Positions 27,666 through 36,375 of a stretch of 64,000 nucleotides of DNA are shown one piece after another. This DNA comes from Bacteroidia bacterium (GTDB lineage: Bacteria; Bacteroidota; Bacteroidia; AKYH767-A; OLB10): NCBI GenBank assembly GCA_016788165.1, contig JAEUTH010000016.1:28454-92453 (forward strand). Direction: 5' to 3'. The position numbers and the translations under genes were made by a program. Below the pieces are notes generated by a model. The model did no database searches. It saw only the letters and a list, made by a program, of their open reading frames with translations, and was not told the origin of the DNA. How positions within the stretch are numbered: position 1 is the first letter of the stretch; each line of letters starts with the position of its first letter.

Positions 27666-28250
27666 TTATAACGGATTCCATTGGTTTAAAAACGCAATTA
27701 GTTTTTGTATTGCCAAACCACGATGACTTATTTTATTTTTTTCATCTAACGTCATTTGAGCAAACGATTTATTATAGCCATCAGGGATAAATAACGGATC
27801 GTATCCAAAGCCGTCAGTTCCTGTTAACTGCAAAGCAATATGGCCTGCAATGCTGCCTTCAAAGTAATGCACTTGGTTGCTATAAACCAATGCAATTACT
27901 GTTTTAAAATGGGCACTACGATTTGTAATACCATGCAACTTTTGTAATAATAGTTGATTGTTTGCTGCATGATTAACCGGAAGCCCGGCAAAACGCGCTG
28001 TATGTACGCCCGGTGCGCCATTTAATGCGGTTACTTCTAAACCCGAGTCGTCAGCAAATACAGCCATGTCTGTATGCTTTGCAATGGTTTGTGCTTTAAT
28101 TAAAGCATTATCGACAAAAGTATTTCCGTTCTCTTCAATGTCTTGCTTGTAACCAATTTCGGTTAGGCTAACTACATCAAACTTGCCCCCCAGTAATTGA
28201 TTTACTTCGGTTAACTTATGTGCATTGTGTGTTGCAAAAATTATTTTCAT
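27666..28250 (-). CDS. rdgB: Non-canonical purine NTP pyrophosphatase (RdgB/HAM1)
   Basis: This 194-residue house-cleaning enzyme hydrolyses dITP, XTP and ITP to the monophosphates, keeping deaminated purines out of nucleic acids. It begins MKIIFATHNAHKL, the classic substrate-binding start, with DDSGLEV near residue 66, GAPGVHTARFAG and TDGFGYDPLFIP later; all are HAM1 signatures. The ATG at 28250 is chosen because the extra ten residues up to 28280 are not family-like. It is upstream of and close to the GH20 gene, although the two functions are unrelated. Confidence 0.95.
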   Translation of the reverse strand: MKIIFATHNAHKLTEVNQLLGGKFDVVSLTEIGYKQDIEENGNTFVDNALIKAQTIAKHTDMAVFADDSGLEVTALNGAPGVHTARFAGLPVNHAANNQLLLQKLHGITNRSAHFKTVIALVYSNQVHYFEGSIAGHIALQLTGTDGFGYDPLFIPDGYNKSFAQMTLDEKNKISHRGLAIQKLIAFLNQWNPL

Positions 28251-28376
28251 CGGTCTGTTTGATCGGGTTAACGCAGCCATTGCTTTTAAATTACTGCTGC
28301 GTTGATAGTTATAACCCAGGCATTTAAATGTTTAAAACCATAGGCTAAAACATTATGTATTACCGTGCTTTAAAAT

Positions 28377-28405
28377 AAAAAAAGCAGTTTTTCAAACTGC
28401 TTTTT
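28377..28405 (-). terminator. Intrinsic terminator after the MaoC-like gene
   Basis: AAAAAGCAGTTT-TTC-AAACTGCTTTTT is a 12-bp stem with a 3-base loop, 2 bases from the stop of the MaoC-like gene on the minus strand. Confidence 0.85.
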
Positions 28406-28407
28406 AA

Positions 28408-28818
28408 CTACCAAACGTATTGTTTTTTATTCATCAATAATGCCTCACCTGTTATGGTTAACTCTTTAGTGTCAACATTAAAAACTTCGGTTTTATAAAG
28501 CACTCTGTTTTTTTCAGGAAAAATTTCGGCTACCGTAATAACAGCTTCATAGTTAACACCGGTAAACATAGGTCGCATAAATTGCATAAGCTGTTTCATG
28601 TACACATTGCCATCGGCATATACCGTAGTGCCAAACAATTTTGTAAAAACGCTACCACCTAAATAGCCGTGTATAATACAACGACCAAACATAGATGCTT
28701 TACCTGCAGCTTCGTCAATATGTAAAGGATTGGTATCGCCCGAAACACGTGCATAGGTGTTTACATCATCTTGGGTGTAACTAAAGGTGTGCTTAAAAGT
28801 ATCGCCTACTTGAATCAT
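28408..28818 (-). CDS. MaoC-like (R)-specific enoyl-CoA hydratase (PhaJ-like)
   Basis: This 136-residue single hot-dog-fold hydratase has the R-hydratase motif YARVSGDTNPLHIDEAAG (catalytic Asp and His) followed by IIHGYLGGS. PhaJ enzymes hydrate trans-2-enoyl-CoA to (R)-3-hydroxyacyl-CoA, the monomer for polyhydroxyalkanoate synthesis. I begin at the ATG at 28818 (MIQVGDTF); the longer frame to 28893 adds an unlikely tail. The gene is divergent from the PhaE-like gene 274 bases away, which supports but does not prove a PHA role. A similar fold also serves in other acyl-CoA pathways. Confidence 0.85.
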   Translation of the reverse strand: MIQVGDTFKHTFSYTQDDVNTYARVSGDTNPLHIDEAAGKASMFGRCIIHGYLGGSVFTKLFGTTVYADGNVYMKQLMQFMRPMFTGVNYEAVITVAEIFPEKNRVLYKTEVFNVDTKELTITGEALLMNKKQYVW

Positions 28819-29036
28819 AATTTTGGGTTTTAAGTTTAATTGGATTAATAAAAATGCGAGGTTAGGAAGAAAATAATTTAAGTTTCTAAACAAAAGGACA
28901 TGTTTTACAATATTTTAACAATCAAAAACAACGACAAAAACCTTTCAAAAACCAATAAAATAAGCTATTTCAAACCAATTAAAAAGCACTGCTAAATCAA
29001 TTAACAATAAATTGTTTTAGGTGTGGCAAATAAAAC

Positions 29037-29044
29037 TACTTTTG
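29037..29044 (+). promoter_or_regulatory. Bacteroidota -7 promoter element for the PhaE-like gene
   Basis: TACTTTTG is an exact TAnnTTTG. A TTG at 29012-29014 lies about 22 bases upstream as a loose -33 element. Transcription from here excludes the GTG at 29023 as start and supports the ATG at 29092. Confidence 0.6.
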
Positions 29045-29091
29045 CGCCCGATTTTAAAACATGGCATAAATGCCGCAAATCAAAACAAAAA

Positions 29092-30936
29092 ATGAACACT
29101 AAAACAAGCAACAACAAAAATTTGTACGCCACCTGGGTTGACTCACAAAAAAAGATGATTGACAGCCTTACTGAATCAACACAGAAATTTACAAAAGACG
29201 AAACTGTAAATAATACGATTGAAAAAGGTTCGGCATTGTACAAAAACTGGCTTGATAACCAGCTTTCGTTTATGAATGAGCAAACTGATAAAATGCAAAA
29301 AAATCCTGCATCAGCTTTGCAACAAGAAGAAATTACCGAAACAGCTAAAAACTGGATGAAAAATCAAATGGAGCTAACTAAAAGTTTTATGGATTTTTCG
29401 ATGAATACCATGAAGGAATACATGCAATCGCTTAACAAATCAATGCCGGTTTTAAATGGCAATGGCGATAAAATGACTAAGATGTTTAATGAGCATGTTG
29501 ATACATTTAAAAAATGGAGCAATACTTTAAACAAACAAGTTGAAGAAATGCTTCAAAATTTTGATAATCAAACTGCTAAAAATGCAATGGCAGGCATGTT
29601 TAATCAAACTGATGTTTACAATAAATTTGTTGAGTTGTGGACACCCGTTATCAAAGCATTACAAACAAACAACTTCAATACCGATTCGTTTAACCAATTA
29701 GTTAATCCGGCTCAATTCAAAACATTTATGGATAAAATGTTGGGATGGAATAAAGAAGCTATGGAAAACTATGCAGGTGCATTCAACTTAAATGGCAATC
29801 CGTTTAATGAGTACATGACACAGTTAAGCAACATGAATAAAAACTGGATGAATTTGATGCAGCCATCAAACAATCCGGCAAATGATATGATGCAAAACTG
29901 GATGAAGTTTACACAAAACCAAACCGGTAACGATTGGATGAAAAACTGGATGCCTAACAGCAACCAAAATCCAATGGAAATGATGCAACAATGGATGCAA
30001 ATGTTTCAAACTGCATCGCAAATGAATCAATGGGCTAATCAGTTTCAAAAATCATTTGGTTTGGAAAATTTTCAAAATGATTGGACTAAAAACTGGAATC
30101 AAATGATGGGTAATGATGTAGCTAAAAATTTTAGCAACATGCAAAACCAATGGATGGATATGTTTAAAAACTTTTCGCCTTCGGCCGATATGTTTAAAGG
30201 CATGCCCAATTACATGGACATGTTTAAAAACTACAATGCCATGGACATGTTTAAAAACATAAGCCAGCCTATGGATATGTTTAAAAACCTACCTGCTATG
30301 AATGGTGAAGTGTTTGAAAACATAATGAAAACTTATACCAATATGTTTGCAGCCAGCGAACAAGCTTTTGGTCCTATGTTTAGAATGATGACGCCAAATG
30401 CTACAAAAGCTAACATGGAATTGATGAAAAGCGTAATGCATAAAATGAATCAATACCAGATTAAAAATGCCGAAATGCAATATATGACCTATGAAGCTGG
30501 TGTTAAAGCCATGCAGGAAATAGGCAATAAAATGCAAGATAAAATGGCTAAAGCCGAAGGTTATAAATCAATGAATACCTTATACACTGAGTGGTTAAAC
30601 ACCAGCGATAAAGCTTTAGTTGCTTTATACGAAAGCGATGCTTACAGCAAAATACAGGCTGAGGTTGCTGCATTAGCTCATGGTATTAAAAAAGATGTTG
30701 AAGTGATAATGGAAAAAATGATGGTTAACATTCCGGTAATTACACGTACTGAAATGGATGATACCTATAAAACCATTTATGATTTAAAGAAAAGAGTTAA
30801 AGAATTAGAACGCAGTTTAGAAAGCAAATCGGTTGCAAAAGCAGTTGCTGTTGAAACTGAAATGCCTGAAGTTGCAAAAGCAGCGCCAACTAAAAGTGTA
30901 GCTAAAGCACCTGTAAAAAAAACAGGACGTAAATAA
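29092..30936 (+). CDS. PhaE-like polyhydroxyalkanoate synthase subunit with Met/Asn/Trp-rich repeats
   Basis: This 614-residue protein starts at the ATG at 29092. The C-terminal part (about 420-575) resembles the class III PHA synthase subunit PhaE: a helical segment with LYTEWLNTSDKALVALYESD (about 494-513), IPVITRTEMDDTYKTIYDL and the coiled coil LKKRVKELERSL. An Ala/Lys/Val-rich tail (about 575-614) resembles phasin and PhaF tails. The N-terminal and central part is unusual: rich in Met, Asn, Gln and Trp, with NWMKN-type motifs and five MDMFKN-like repeats at residues 355-399. Characterised PhaE proteins are near 360 residues. No PhaC is in the window. It may act as a granule-associated or synthase-activating protein. 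Similarity is judged by eye. Confidence 0.72.
   Translation: MNTKTSNNKNLYATWVDSQKKMIDSLTESTQKFTKDETVNNTIEKGSALYKNWLDNQLSFMNEQTDKMQKNPASALQQEEITETAKNWMKNQMELTKSFMDFSMNTMKEYMQSLNKSMPVLNGNGDKMTKMFNEHVDTFKKWSNTLNKQVEEMLQNFDNQTAKNAMAGMFNQTDVYNKFVELWTPVIKALQTNNFNTDSFNQLVNPAQFKTFMDKMLGWNKEAMENYAGAFNLNGNPFNEYMTQLSNMNKNWMNLMQPSNNPANDMMQNWMKFTQNQTGNDWMKNWMPNSNQNPMEMMQQWMQMFQTASQMNQWANQFQKSFGLENFQNDWTKNWNQMMGNDVAKNFSNMQNQWMDMFKNFSPSADMFKGMPNYMDMFKNYNAMDMFKNISQPMDMFKNLPAMNGEVFENIMKTYTNMFAASEQAFGPMFRMMTPNATKANMELMKSVMHKMNQYQIKNAEMQYMTYEAGVKAMQEIGNKMQDKMAKAEGYKSMNTLYTEWLNTSDKALVALYESDAYSKIQAEVAALAHGIKKDVEVIMEKMMVNIPVITRTEMDDTYKTIYDLKKRVKELERSLESKSVAKAVAVETEMPEVAKAAPTKSVAKAPVKKTGRK
30154..30288 (+). repeat. 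Degenerate MDMFKN coding repeats in the PhaE-like gene
   Basis: ATGGAYATGTTTAAAAAC recurs at 30154, 30214, 30241 and 30271, with a fifth diverged copy (DMFKG) at 30187. Spacing is 26-33 bases, always in frame, so the peptide changes length in units of about ten residues. Confidence 0.8.
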
Positions 30937-30974
30937 TCTAATTCAATAAAAATATTTTTTGTTGTAGTTTGTTT

Positions 30975-31008
30975 AGCCATCTCTATACAGAGGTGGCTTT
31001 TTTATTTT
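30975..31008 (+). terminator. Intrinsic terminator after the PhaE-like gene
   Basis: AGCCATCTCT-ATAC-AGAGGTGGCT (10-bp stem with one G-T pair) is followed by TTTTTTATTTT, 39 bases after the stop codon. Confidence 0.88.
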
Positions 31009-31113
31009 AGGCAACTACTTACACTTTTTTCAAAGTATAAAAGCGTATTTGATTTAACTGATATACGCAATTAAAAATTGCAGTAAATAATTAGCTCGAA
31101 CTTGAATTATAAC

Positions 31114-32949
31114 TTAGTGCACAAAATGTTTTAACCAATAATGCAATGTAGCAATACGCCATACTAAAACTGCATTACTATTATCGCCCTTACTGTATTG
31201 ATTAACTATGGTTTTAACCTTGTCAACATTTAGAAACGATAAAACATCATAATCTATTTGCAGCAAATGTTGCAAAGGCCCGCGCAGCCATTTGTTTTCG
31301 CCCGGTGTTACAAAACCCTTTTTGTCCTTTCTTTCAGTAATAGCTTTTGGCAAAACATCGCGCAATGCTTCACGCAAAATATGTTTGGTTGACAGCCCTT
31401 GTATTTTATCGTCATTTTGAAAACTAAAAGCCAACTCAACCAAACGATGATCGAGAAATGGCACACGCGATTCGATTGAAAAAGCCATACTGTTTCTATC
31501 CTCATAATGTAACAGTGATGGCAAACTGGTTGTTTGAATGAGGTTGATTAAAAAACCATCCATACCTGCATGTGCATCTAATTGAAATGGCGCATCATGT
31601 ATTGCTCTACCTAAAAATGGGAAATAATTTTTGTATTCAAATTCGTAAAGTTGCTGTTCTGTCCGAATGGTGCATAAAGCTGATTTGGCAAAATGTATGG
31701 CCTTTTGTTTGAAATTAAAGCCAAATTGATTGGTAATTTGTTTGGTTGTACTAAATGCGCTGCTGTATTCATTTTTGCGCAACATATCGGCAATTAAACG
31801 GTAATAGGTATGCATATAACCTCCTAAATATTCATCGCTTCCTTGCCCATCTAACACAACTTTTATTTTTTGTGATGCAATAAGTTGCATTAAAAAATAT
31901 TGCGAAATAAATGAAGAGCCGGTTGCAGGCACGTCAGCATGATAAAGTGCATTGTGAAAATGTGCAGCCACTTCATCATCTGTTGGTTTTTTAAAATAGG
32001 CTTCTATTGCCGGATATTTATGCAGTACTTCATTTATGAAGGGTCTTTCGTCCACATCGCCTTTGCCATCGTAATATATGCTGAACGACTTGTATGGCAT
32101 ACTTTTGTTTAAATGCTGTACCATGCTTACAATGGCACTACTATCAATACCTCCACTTAAACAACTGCCTACCGTAACATCGCTGCGCATGTGTAATTGA
32201 ATGCTATCGGCAAATGCCTGCTTAAACATTTGAACTTTATCCTGAAACGAGGCAATAATTTTTGAAGGTTCTATTTGCCAATAACATTTTATTTCGGGTT
32301 GTAACTGTTGGTGTAAATGCAAAATCATATAATGCGCTGCTGGCAATGATTTTATGCATTGCAAATAGGTTTCATCTTTATAGCAAAGCCAGCCTAATTG
32401 CAAACCTCTTAAAGCTTGTGTGTAATTTACCGCGCCATTATAAACAGGCATTTGTTTAAGGGCTTTATACTCGCTCGAAAAGTAAAACCGGTTATTGGTT
32501 AAGATGTAATTAAAAGGTTTAATACCAAACCTATCGCGGGCAATAAAAAGCTGATGTTGTTTTGCATCATATAATACAAATGCCCACATGCCCACAAAGT
32601 AGTTTACACATTGGTGGCCCCAGTATAAATATGCTGCTAAAATTACTTCGCTGTCTGATTGTGTTGTAAAACTATAACCCGCTTGTTTAAGTTGATTTCT
32701 GAGCTCTATGTAATTATAAATTTCGCCATTAAACACCAGGGTTGCATGTGCATAGTGCATGGGCTGGTTGGCATGCGTACTTAAATCAATAATACTTAAA
32801 CGGTTATGACCTAATATCAGATGCTGCTGTTGCCAGGTATCGGTTGCATCTGGGCCACGGTGCGTTGTGGTATGCAGCATTTGATTGGCATAAGCCAACC
32901 CCTGTTCAGGACTTACACTTGCATCAAACAAACCGGCTATGCCACACAT
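31114..32949 (-). CDS. asnB: Asparagine synthase (glutamine-hydrolysing), polysaccharide-cluster type
   Basis: This is a 611-residue amidotransferase. The N-terminal nucleophile is Cys2 (MCGIAGLFD), with glutaminase motifs NHRLSIIDL-like and NGEIYNY. The synthetase domain from about 240 has the PP-loop SGGIDSSAI, and later VLDGQGSDEYLGGY and ESRVPFLDHRLVE. It makes asparagine from aspartate, glutamine and ATP, but paralogues in exopolysaccharide clusters often amidate sugar acids. It is the last gene of a three-gene operon (glycosyltransferase, wecB-like, asnB) with a 15-base gap upstream, so a surface-polysaccharide role is as likely as general asparagine supply. Confidence 0.93.
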   Translation of the reverse strand: MCGIAGLFDASVSPEQGLAYANQMLHTTTHRGPDATDTWQQQHLILGHNRLSIIDLSTHANQPMHYAHATLVFNGEIYNYIELRNQLKQAGYSFTTQSDSEVILAAYLYWGHQCVNYFVGMWAFVLYDAKQHQLFIARDRFGIKPFNYILTNNRFYFSSEYKALKQMPVYNGAVNYTQALRGLQLGWLCYKDETYLQCIKSLPAAHYMILHLHQQLQPEIKCYWQIEPSKIIASFQDKVQMFKQAFADSIQLHMRSDVTVGSCLSGGIDSSAIVSMVQHLNKSMPYKSFSIYYDGKGDVDERPFINEVLHKYPAIEAYFKKPTDDEVAAHFHNALYHADVPATGSSFISQYFLMQLIASQKIKVVLDGQGSDEYLGGYMHTYYRLIADMLRKNEYSSAFSTTKQITNQFGFNFKQKAIHFAKSALCTIRTEQQLYEFEYKNYFPFLGRAIHDAPFQLDAHAGMDGFLINLIQTTSLPSLLHYEDRNSMAFSIESRVPFLDHRLVELAFSFQNDDKIQGLSTKHILREALRDVLPKAITERKDKKGFVTPGENKWLRGPLQHLLQIDYDVLSFLNVDKVKTIVNQYSKGDNSNAVLVWRIATLHYWLKHFVH

Positions 32950-32964
32950 ATAAAAGTTATTTGA

Positions 32965-34104
32965 TTAAAGTTTTTCGATAATGGTTTTACAAATAAATTC
33001 CGCTGCATGGCCATCGCCAAAAATGGGCGGAAACTGAAGCGAAATATCATTACTATAATAATATGCGAATGCATCTTCGATACGCGCAATGTTTGCACCG
33101 GCTAAAATAGCTGAACCACATGCAACCAACTCAGTCCATTCGGTTTGTTGGCGCAATATGATGCAAGGTTTTTTAAAGAAATAGGCTTCTTTTTGTACGC
33201 CTCCACTATCGGTAACAATCAGTTTTGCATTGCTTTCGAGCGCTATCATATCTAAAAAAGAAACCGGTTCGATTATTTGTATCAATTTATTGTCAACTAT
33301 GCTTTGATACAATTCGGGCGTGAGTGATTTTGGTAACAAGTGTGCTGTACGTGGATGTAATGGCAATACAAATGAAACTTGATACGCAAGCGATAAATTT
33401 TGAATGGCCTGAAATAAATTATTTAGTGCATCGGCATCATCGGTATTCTCTGCTCTGTGTACAGTAACCAATACATACGGCTTATTAATTTTATTTAATA
33501 CGGTTGATTTACGATTTGCTTCTGCTTCAAAGAATAAGCTGTTGTCGTACATCACATCGCCACAATGCACAATAAATGCATTGTCGTTACTATAAGGTGG
33601 TAAAGCATTTTTATTAAAGCCTTCGTTAATTAAATTATTGTAACCGGCCACAGTTGGCGAAAACAATAAGGTAGCGCAATGATCGCATAAAATGCGGTTA
33701 ATTTCTTCGGGCATTTTTTTATTAAACGACCTTAGGCCGGCTTCAACATGTACGATGGGTATATGCAGTTTTGATGCAGCAATGGCACCGGCTAATGTTG
33801 AATTGGTATCGCCATAAACCAATAATGCATGTGGCTTTTCGGCTACTAAAATTTGTTCAATACCTTCAATCATTTTTGCGGTTTGAATACCATGTGAACC
33901 TGAACCTACCTGCAAATTGTAATTACTGGCAGGTATGCGTAACTCATCAAAAAACACTTGCGACATATTGTTGTCGTAATGCTGACCGGTGTGCACAATG
34001 ACTTCGGCAATCTTATCGGCAAAACTATTTTTTATGGCGCGACTTAAAGCAGCGGCTTTAATAATTTGTGGGCGAGCACCTATAACAGTTACAATCTTTA
34101 TCAT
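32965..34104 (-). CDS. wecB: UDP-N-acetylglucosamine 2-epimerase (non-hydrolysing)
   Basis: This 379-residue cytoplasmic enzyme of the GT-B fold interconverts UDP-GlcNAc and UDP-ManNAc for surface-polysaccharide precursors. It shows the family start IVTVIGARPQIIKAAAL, then HTGQHYD, YGDTNSTLAGAIAASKL, HVEAGLRSF, PEEINRILCDH and VTDSGGVQKEAYF, a full set of signatures. The ATG at 34104 lies 4 bases after the stop of the glycosyltransferase, so the two are translationally close. Length and motifs match WecB/MnaA. The product sugar probably goes to the polysaccharide assembled by this cluster. Confidence 0.95.
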   Translation of the reverse strand: MIKIVTVIGARPQIIKAAALSRAIKNSFADKIAEVIVHTGQHYDNNMSQVFFDELRIPASNYNLQVGSGSHGIQTAKMIEGIEQILVAEKPHALLVYGDTNSTLAGAIAASKLHIPIVHVEAGLRSFNKKMPEEINRILCDHCATLLFSPTVAGYNNLINEGFNKNALPPYSNDNAFIVHCGDVMYDNSLFFEAEANRKSTVLNKINKPYVLVTVHRAENTDDADALNNLFQAIQNLSLAYQVSFVLPLHPRTAHLLPKSLTPELYQSIVDNKLIQIIEPVSFLDMIALESNAKLIVTDSGGVQKEAYFFKKPCIILRQQTEWTELVACGSAILAGANIARIEDAFAYYYSNDISLQFPPIFGDGHAAEFICKTIIEKL

Positions 34105-34108
34105 TTCT

Positions 34109-35407
34109 TTAAGAGGTCATTTGATTTAAAACTTCAACCAATTGTTGCGTTAGGTTTTTACGAGAATAACGGTCAACGCTTTGTGAAGTAACTTTAAGTT
34201 TATTGTTTTTAAACTGTTCATAAAAAGCACTTACAGTAGCTTTCATTTTTTCTTTATCACCAAAGTTAACCACTACCCCACTTTGTGTTTCATTGATAAT
34301 TTTTGCGGCATCACCATCCGCAACACCAATGCACAGAATTGGTCGTTTAGCAGCAAGATATTCAAATAATTTTCCGGTTAAAATGCCTTTTGCATTTGGA
34401 GTATTGTTTACCAGCAACAATAAAATTTGTGAACGTTGCTGCTCTATTATCACTTCATTATGCTTGAGATATTCAATTTTACGAAGGTTGTCTGCAAGGC
34501 CAAGCGCATCAATTTTATCAATAACAGTGAAATCAATTTTACCGGCCAACTTAATTTCAAGGTCTGCTTTAAAGACCGGATTCCCGGCAATCATTTCGCT
34601 CAACACTTCCCATAATAATTGTGGATTTCGATCTTTATTTAGCGACCCGATGTGTGCAATACTGAATTTTTTATCCTCTATAACAACTTCACTACTTTTA
34701 TCCGCATCATCAAATCCATTGGTGATAACATCCACATTTCGGTTAGCAATAATTTGAAATTCCTTAGCCATGGTTGAGCCAATGGTGATTACCCGACTTG
34801 CTTTTTGCAACACTTCCTTTTCTAATTTGTGGTGTTTTTTGTCGGCAGTTTTAGTAAGGAGAAGATCCTTATAAAAGTCAATATTAGTCCATGGGTCACG
34901 AAAATCGGCCAACCAAGGCAAGTTGTTTTTTTTGTGGATTTGCATGGCGATTAAATGCATGCTATGTGGCGGACCTGTAGAAATCAGGGCATCCACCTTA
35001 TTTTCTTTCAGATAAGATGTTAAGAATTTTACCGAAGGCTTTACCCAAAAAACGCGTGCATCGGGAATAAAAAAATTGCCACGTATAAACACAGAAATTT
35101 TTTCTGTCAGTTTTGGTTTTTTGTTTTCAGAAATAAAACCGGCATTGATTTTTTGATGAGGTTTTTGGCCGATAAACTTTTTATACAAATCGTAAGGCTC
35201 CCAAATGGGTTGCTGCAGCACTTCAAGATTTGAAGGCAAATCTTTTAACAACGAAGCATCATCAACAGGATTTTCGGGATTGGAAGGCGTGTACACAACA
35301 GGCTCCCAACCAAAGTTGCGCAGGTACTTTACAAACTTAAGCCAACGCTGCACACCGGCACCTCCACTTGGTGGCCAATAATATGTAATGATTAGAACTT
35401 TTTTCAA
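34109..35407 (-). CDS. Family 4-like glycosyltransferase, probable TTG start
   Basis: This is a GT-B glycosyltransferase of about 432 residues for cell-surface glycans. The start KKVLIITYYWPPSGGAGVQRW is the usual N-terminal nucleotide-fold start in Bacteroidota homologues, and LFEYLAAKRPILCIG is the typical C-terminal donor-binding motif. No ATG is available near this start. The codon just before Lys-Lys is TTG at 35407, which I take as the initiator. The frame stays open to 35497, but the extra N-terminal residues are translated from the hairpin repeat and are unlikely to be real. It heads the operon with wecB and asnB. Donor and acceptor sugars are unknown. Confidence 0.88.
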   Translation of the reverse strand: MKKVLIITYYWPPSGGAGVQRWLKFVKYLRNFGWEPVVYTPSNPENPVDDASLLKDLPSNLEVLQQPIWEPYDLYKKFIGQKPHQKINAGFISENKKPKLTEKISVFIRGNFFIPDARVFWVKPSVKFLTSYLKENKVDALISTGPPHSMHLIAMQIHKKNNLPWLADFRDPWTNIDFYKDLLLTKTADKKHHKLEKEVLQKASRVITIGSTMAKEFQIIANRNVDVITNGFDDADKSSEVVIEDKKFSIAHIGSLNKDRNPQLLWEVLSEMIAGNPVFKADLEIKLAGKIDFTVIDKIDALGLADNLRKIEYLKHNEVIIEQQRSQILLLLVNNTPNAKGILTGKLFEYLAAKRPILCIGVADGDAAKIINETQSGVVVNFGDKEKMKATVSAFYEQFKNNKLKVTSQSVDRYSRKNLTQQLVEVLNQMTS

Positions 35408-35476
35408 ACTGAAACTTGTTTCGATGCTTCGTTGATGAAGAAGCCTGTCTGTTTGTTTTCGTGGTGGCGAATATAT

Positions 35477-35539
35477 GCCAATAAAAAAACCTCCCAATTT
35501 CTTGAGAGGTTTTTCTTTTTAGAATTTTAGAAGATACTT
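35477..35539. repeat. Hairpin repeat copy A (terminator of module 1)
   Basis: This 63-base element has stem AAAAACCTC/GAGAGGTTTTT and a nearly identical copy B at 38005-38067; its core also matches copy C at 41723-41765. It lies 76 bases downstream of the minus-strand operon ending at 35616 and has the shape of an intrinsic terminator readable from both strands. Confidence 0.85.
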
Positions 35540-35615
35540 AAACTATCACAAAATTGGTGATGGGGGTTACATAGCTATGTGAGGCAGTTTTGCTTTGATT
35601 CGCTTTAATATGCCT

Positions 35616-36374
35616 TTACATTTTCTTAAAGTAGCTATCGGGCATAATGATATCTACTTTGTAATGCTGCAAGTAATACGAAATATCAAAGGCGTTTAAT
35701 TGGCGCAATCCTTCTGTTAAAGGAGTTACGGCAATAGTGGTAGAGTTTGTAAAATAATTATCAATGTTGGTATAGGTGCAACTTACTAATTGAGATAAGG
35801 AAGCATTTAGTTTCATGTCAATTGCAAATCCGCTTGCAGTATTATCAGTGCGCTTCGTTAAGTAAAACCTTAAATAACTGTATAACGAATCATACAATAC
35901 TTCACTACAATACATCTGGTTTAGCTTTTCGGGCATCCAGTTTCCATCGTTATAAAACCGATTGGTACTTTTTGAAACGTAGGGCATAAAAACAAATGCT
36001 CTTTCGGTTCCAATAGCTTTTATAAAATTTATTGCATCAACAGGTTTTACAAAACATTGTTTGGACTTGTGATACAAATGATAAAGCGTATCTTTAAAAT
36101 AATAGACCTGCTCCGAATCGCCAATAGAAATTAAATGCCTAACTACAGAATCGGTAGAAATAGAAGACGCATCAAATTCAATAGTTGAGGTATAAACTTG
36201 TGGTGGTAAGGAAGCTACCGTTTTGGTTCGGGTAACTTTAAATGTCCCTGATTTTATTTTATCAAAATTCTTGTAAAAAGCGTTAAGGGCATCATTCGGA
36301 TTCAATAGCCTTTGAGCAAATACACAGGAAAACCCTGTTGCAATTAGTAGCAGTGTTGTTGCGACTTTTTTCAT
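35616..36374 (-). CDS. Hypothetical secreted protein, third gene of the Cys-rich operon
   Basis: This is a 252-residue exported protein I do not recognise. A signal peptide ends near residue 20 (VFAQR). The mature part is mixed alpha/beta with NPNDALNAFYKNFDKIKSGTF near its start and a YYFKDTLYHLYHKSK segment, giving a faint resemblance to LolA-like or outer-membrane-lipoprotein-sorting folds found in front of Bacteroidota thioredoxins. There is no thioredoxin domain and no T9SS tail. It begins 1 base after the stop of the upstream Cys-rich gene, so translation is likely coupled. The operon ends at hairpin repeat A. It may process, carry or bind the Cys-rich products, but that is inference. 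Confidence 0.65.
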   Translation of the reverse strand: MKKVATTLLLIATGFSCVFAQRLLNPNDALNAFYKNFDKIKSGTFKVTRTKTVASLPPQVYTSTIEFDASSISTDSVVRHLISIGDSEQVYYFKDTLYHLYHKSKQCFVKPVDAINFIKAIGTERAFVFMPYVSKSTNRFYNDGNWMPEKLNQMYCSEVLYDSLYSYLRFYLTKRTDNTASGFAIDMKLNASLSQLVSCTYTNIDNYFTNSTTIAVTPLTEGLRQLNAFDISYYLQHYKVDIIMPDSYFKKM

Positions 36375-36375
36375 G

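Noticed and set aside
30154..30288. CRISPR-like or non-coding repeat array
   Set aside because: The repeats are in frame, degenerate and code for MDMFKN inside a long ORF; there are no spacers of regular length.
34293..34757. A 154-residue plus-strand ORF within the glycosyltransferase gene
   Set aside because: Antisense shadow of a clearly conserved gene; no ribosome-binding or promoter signal.
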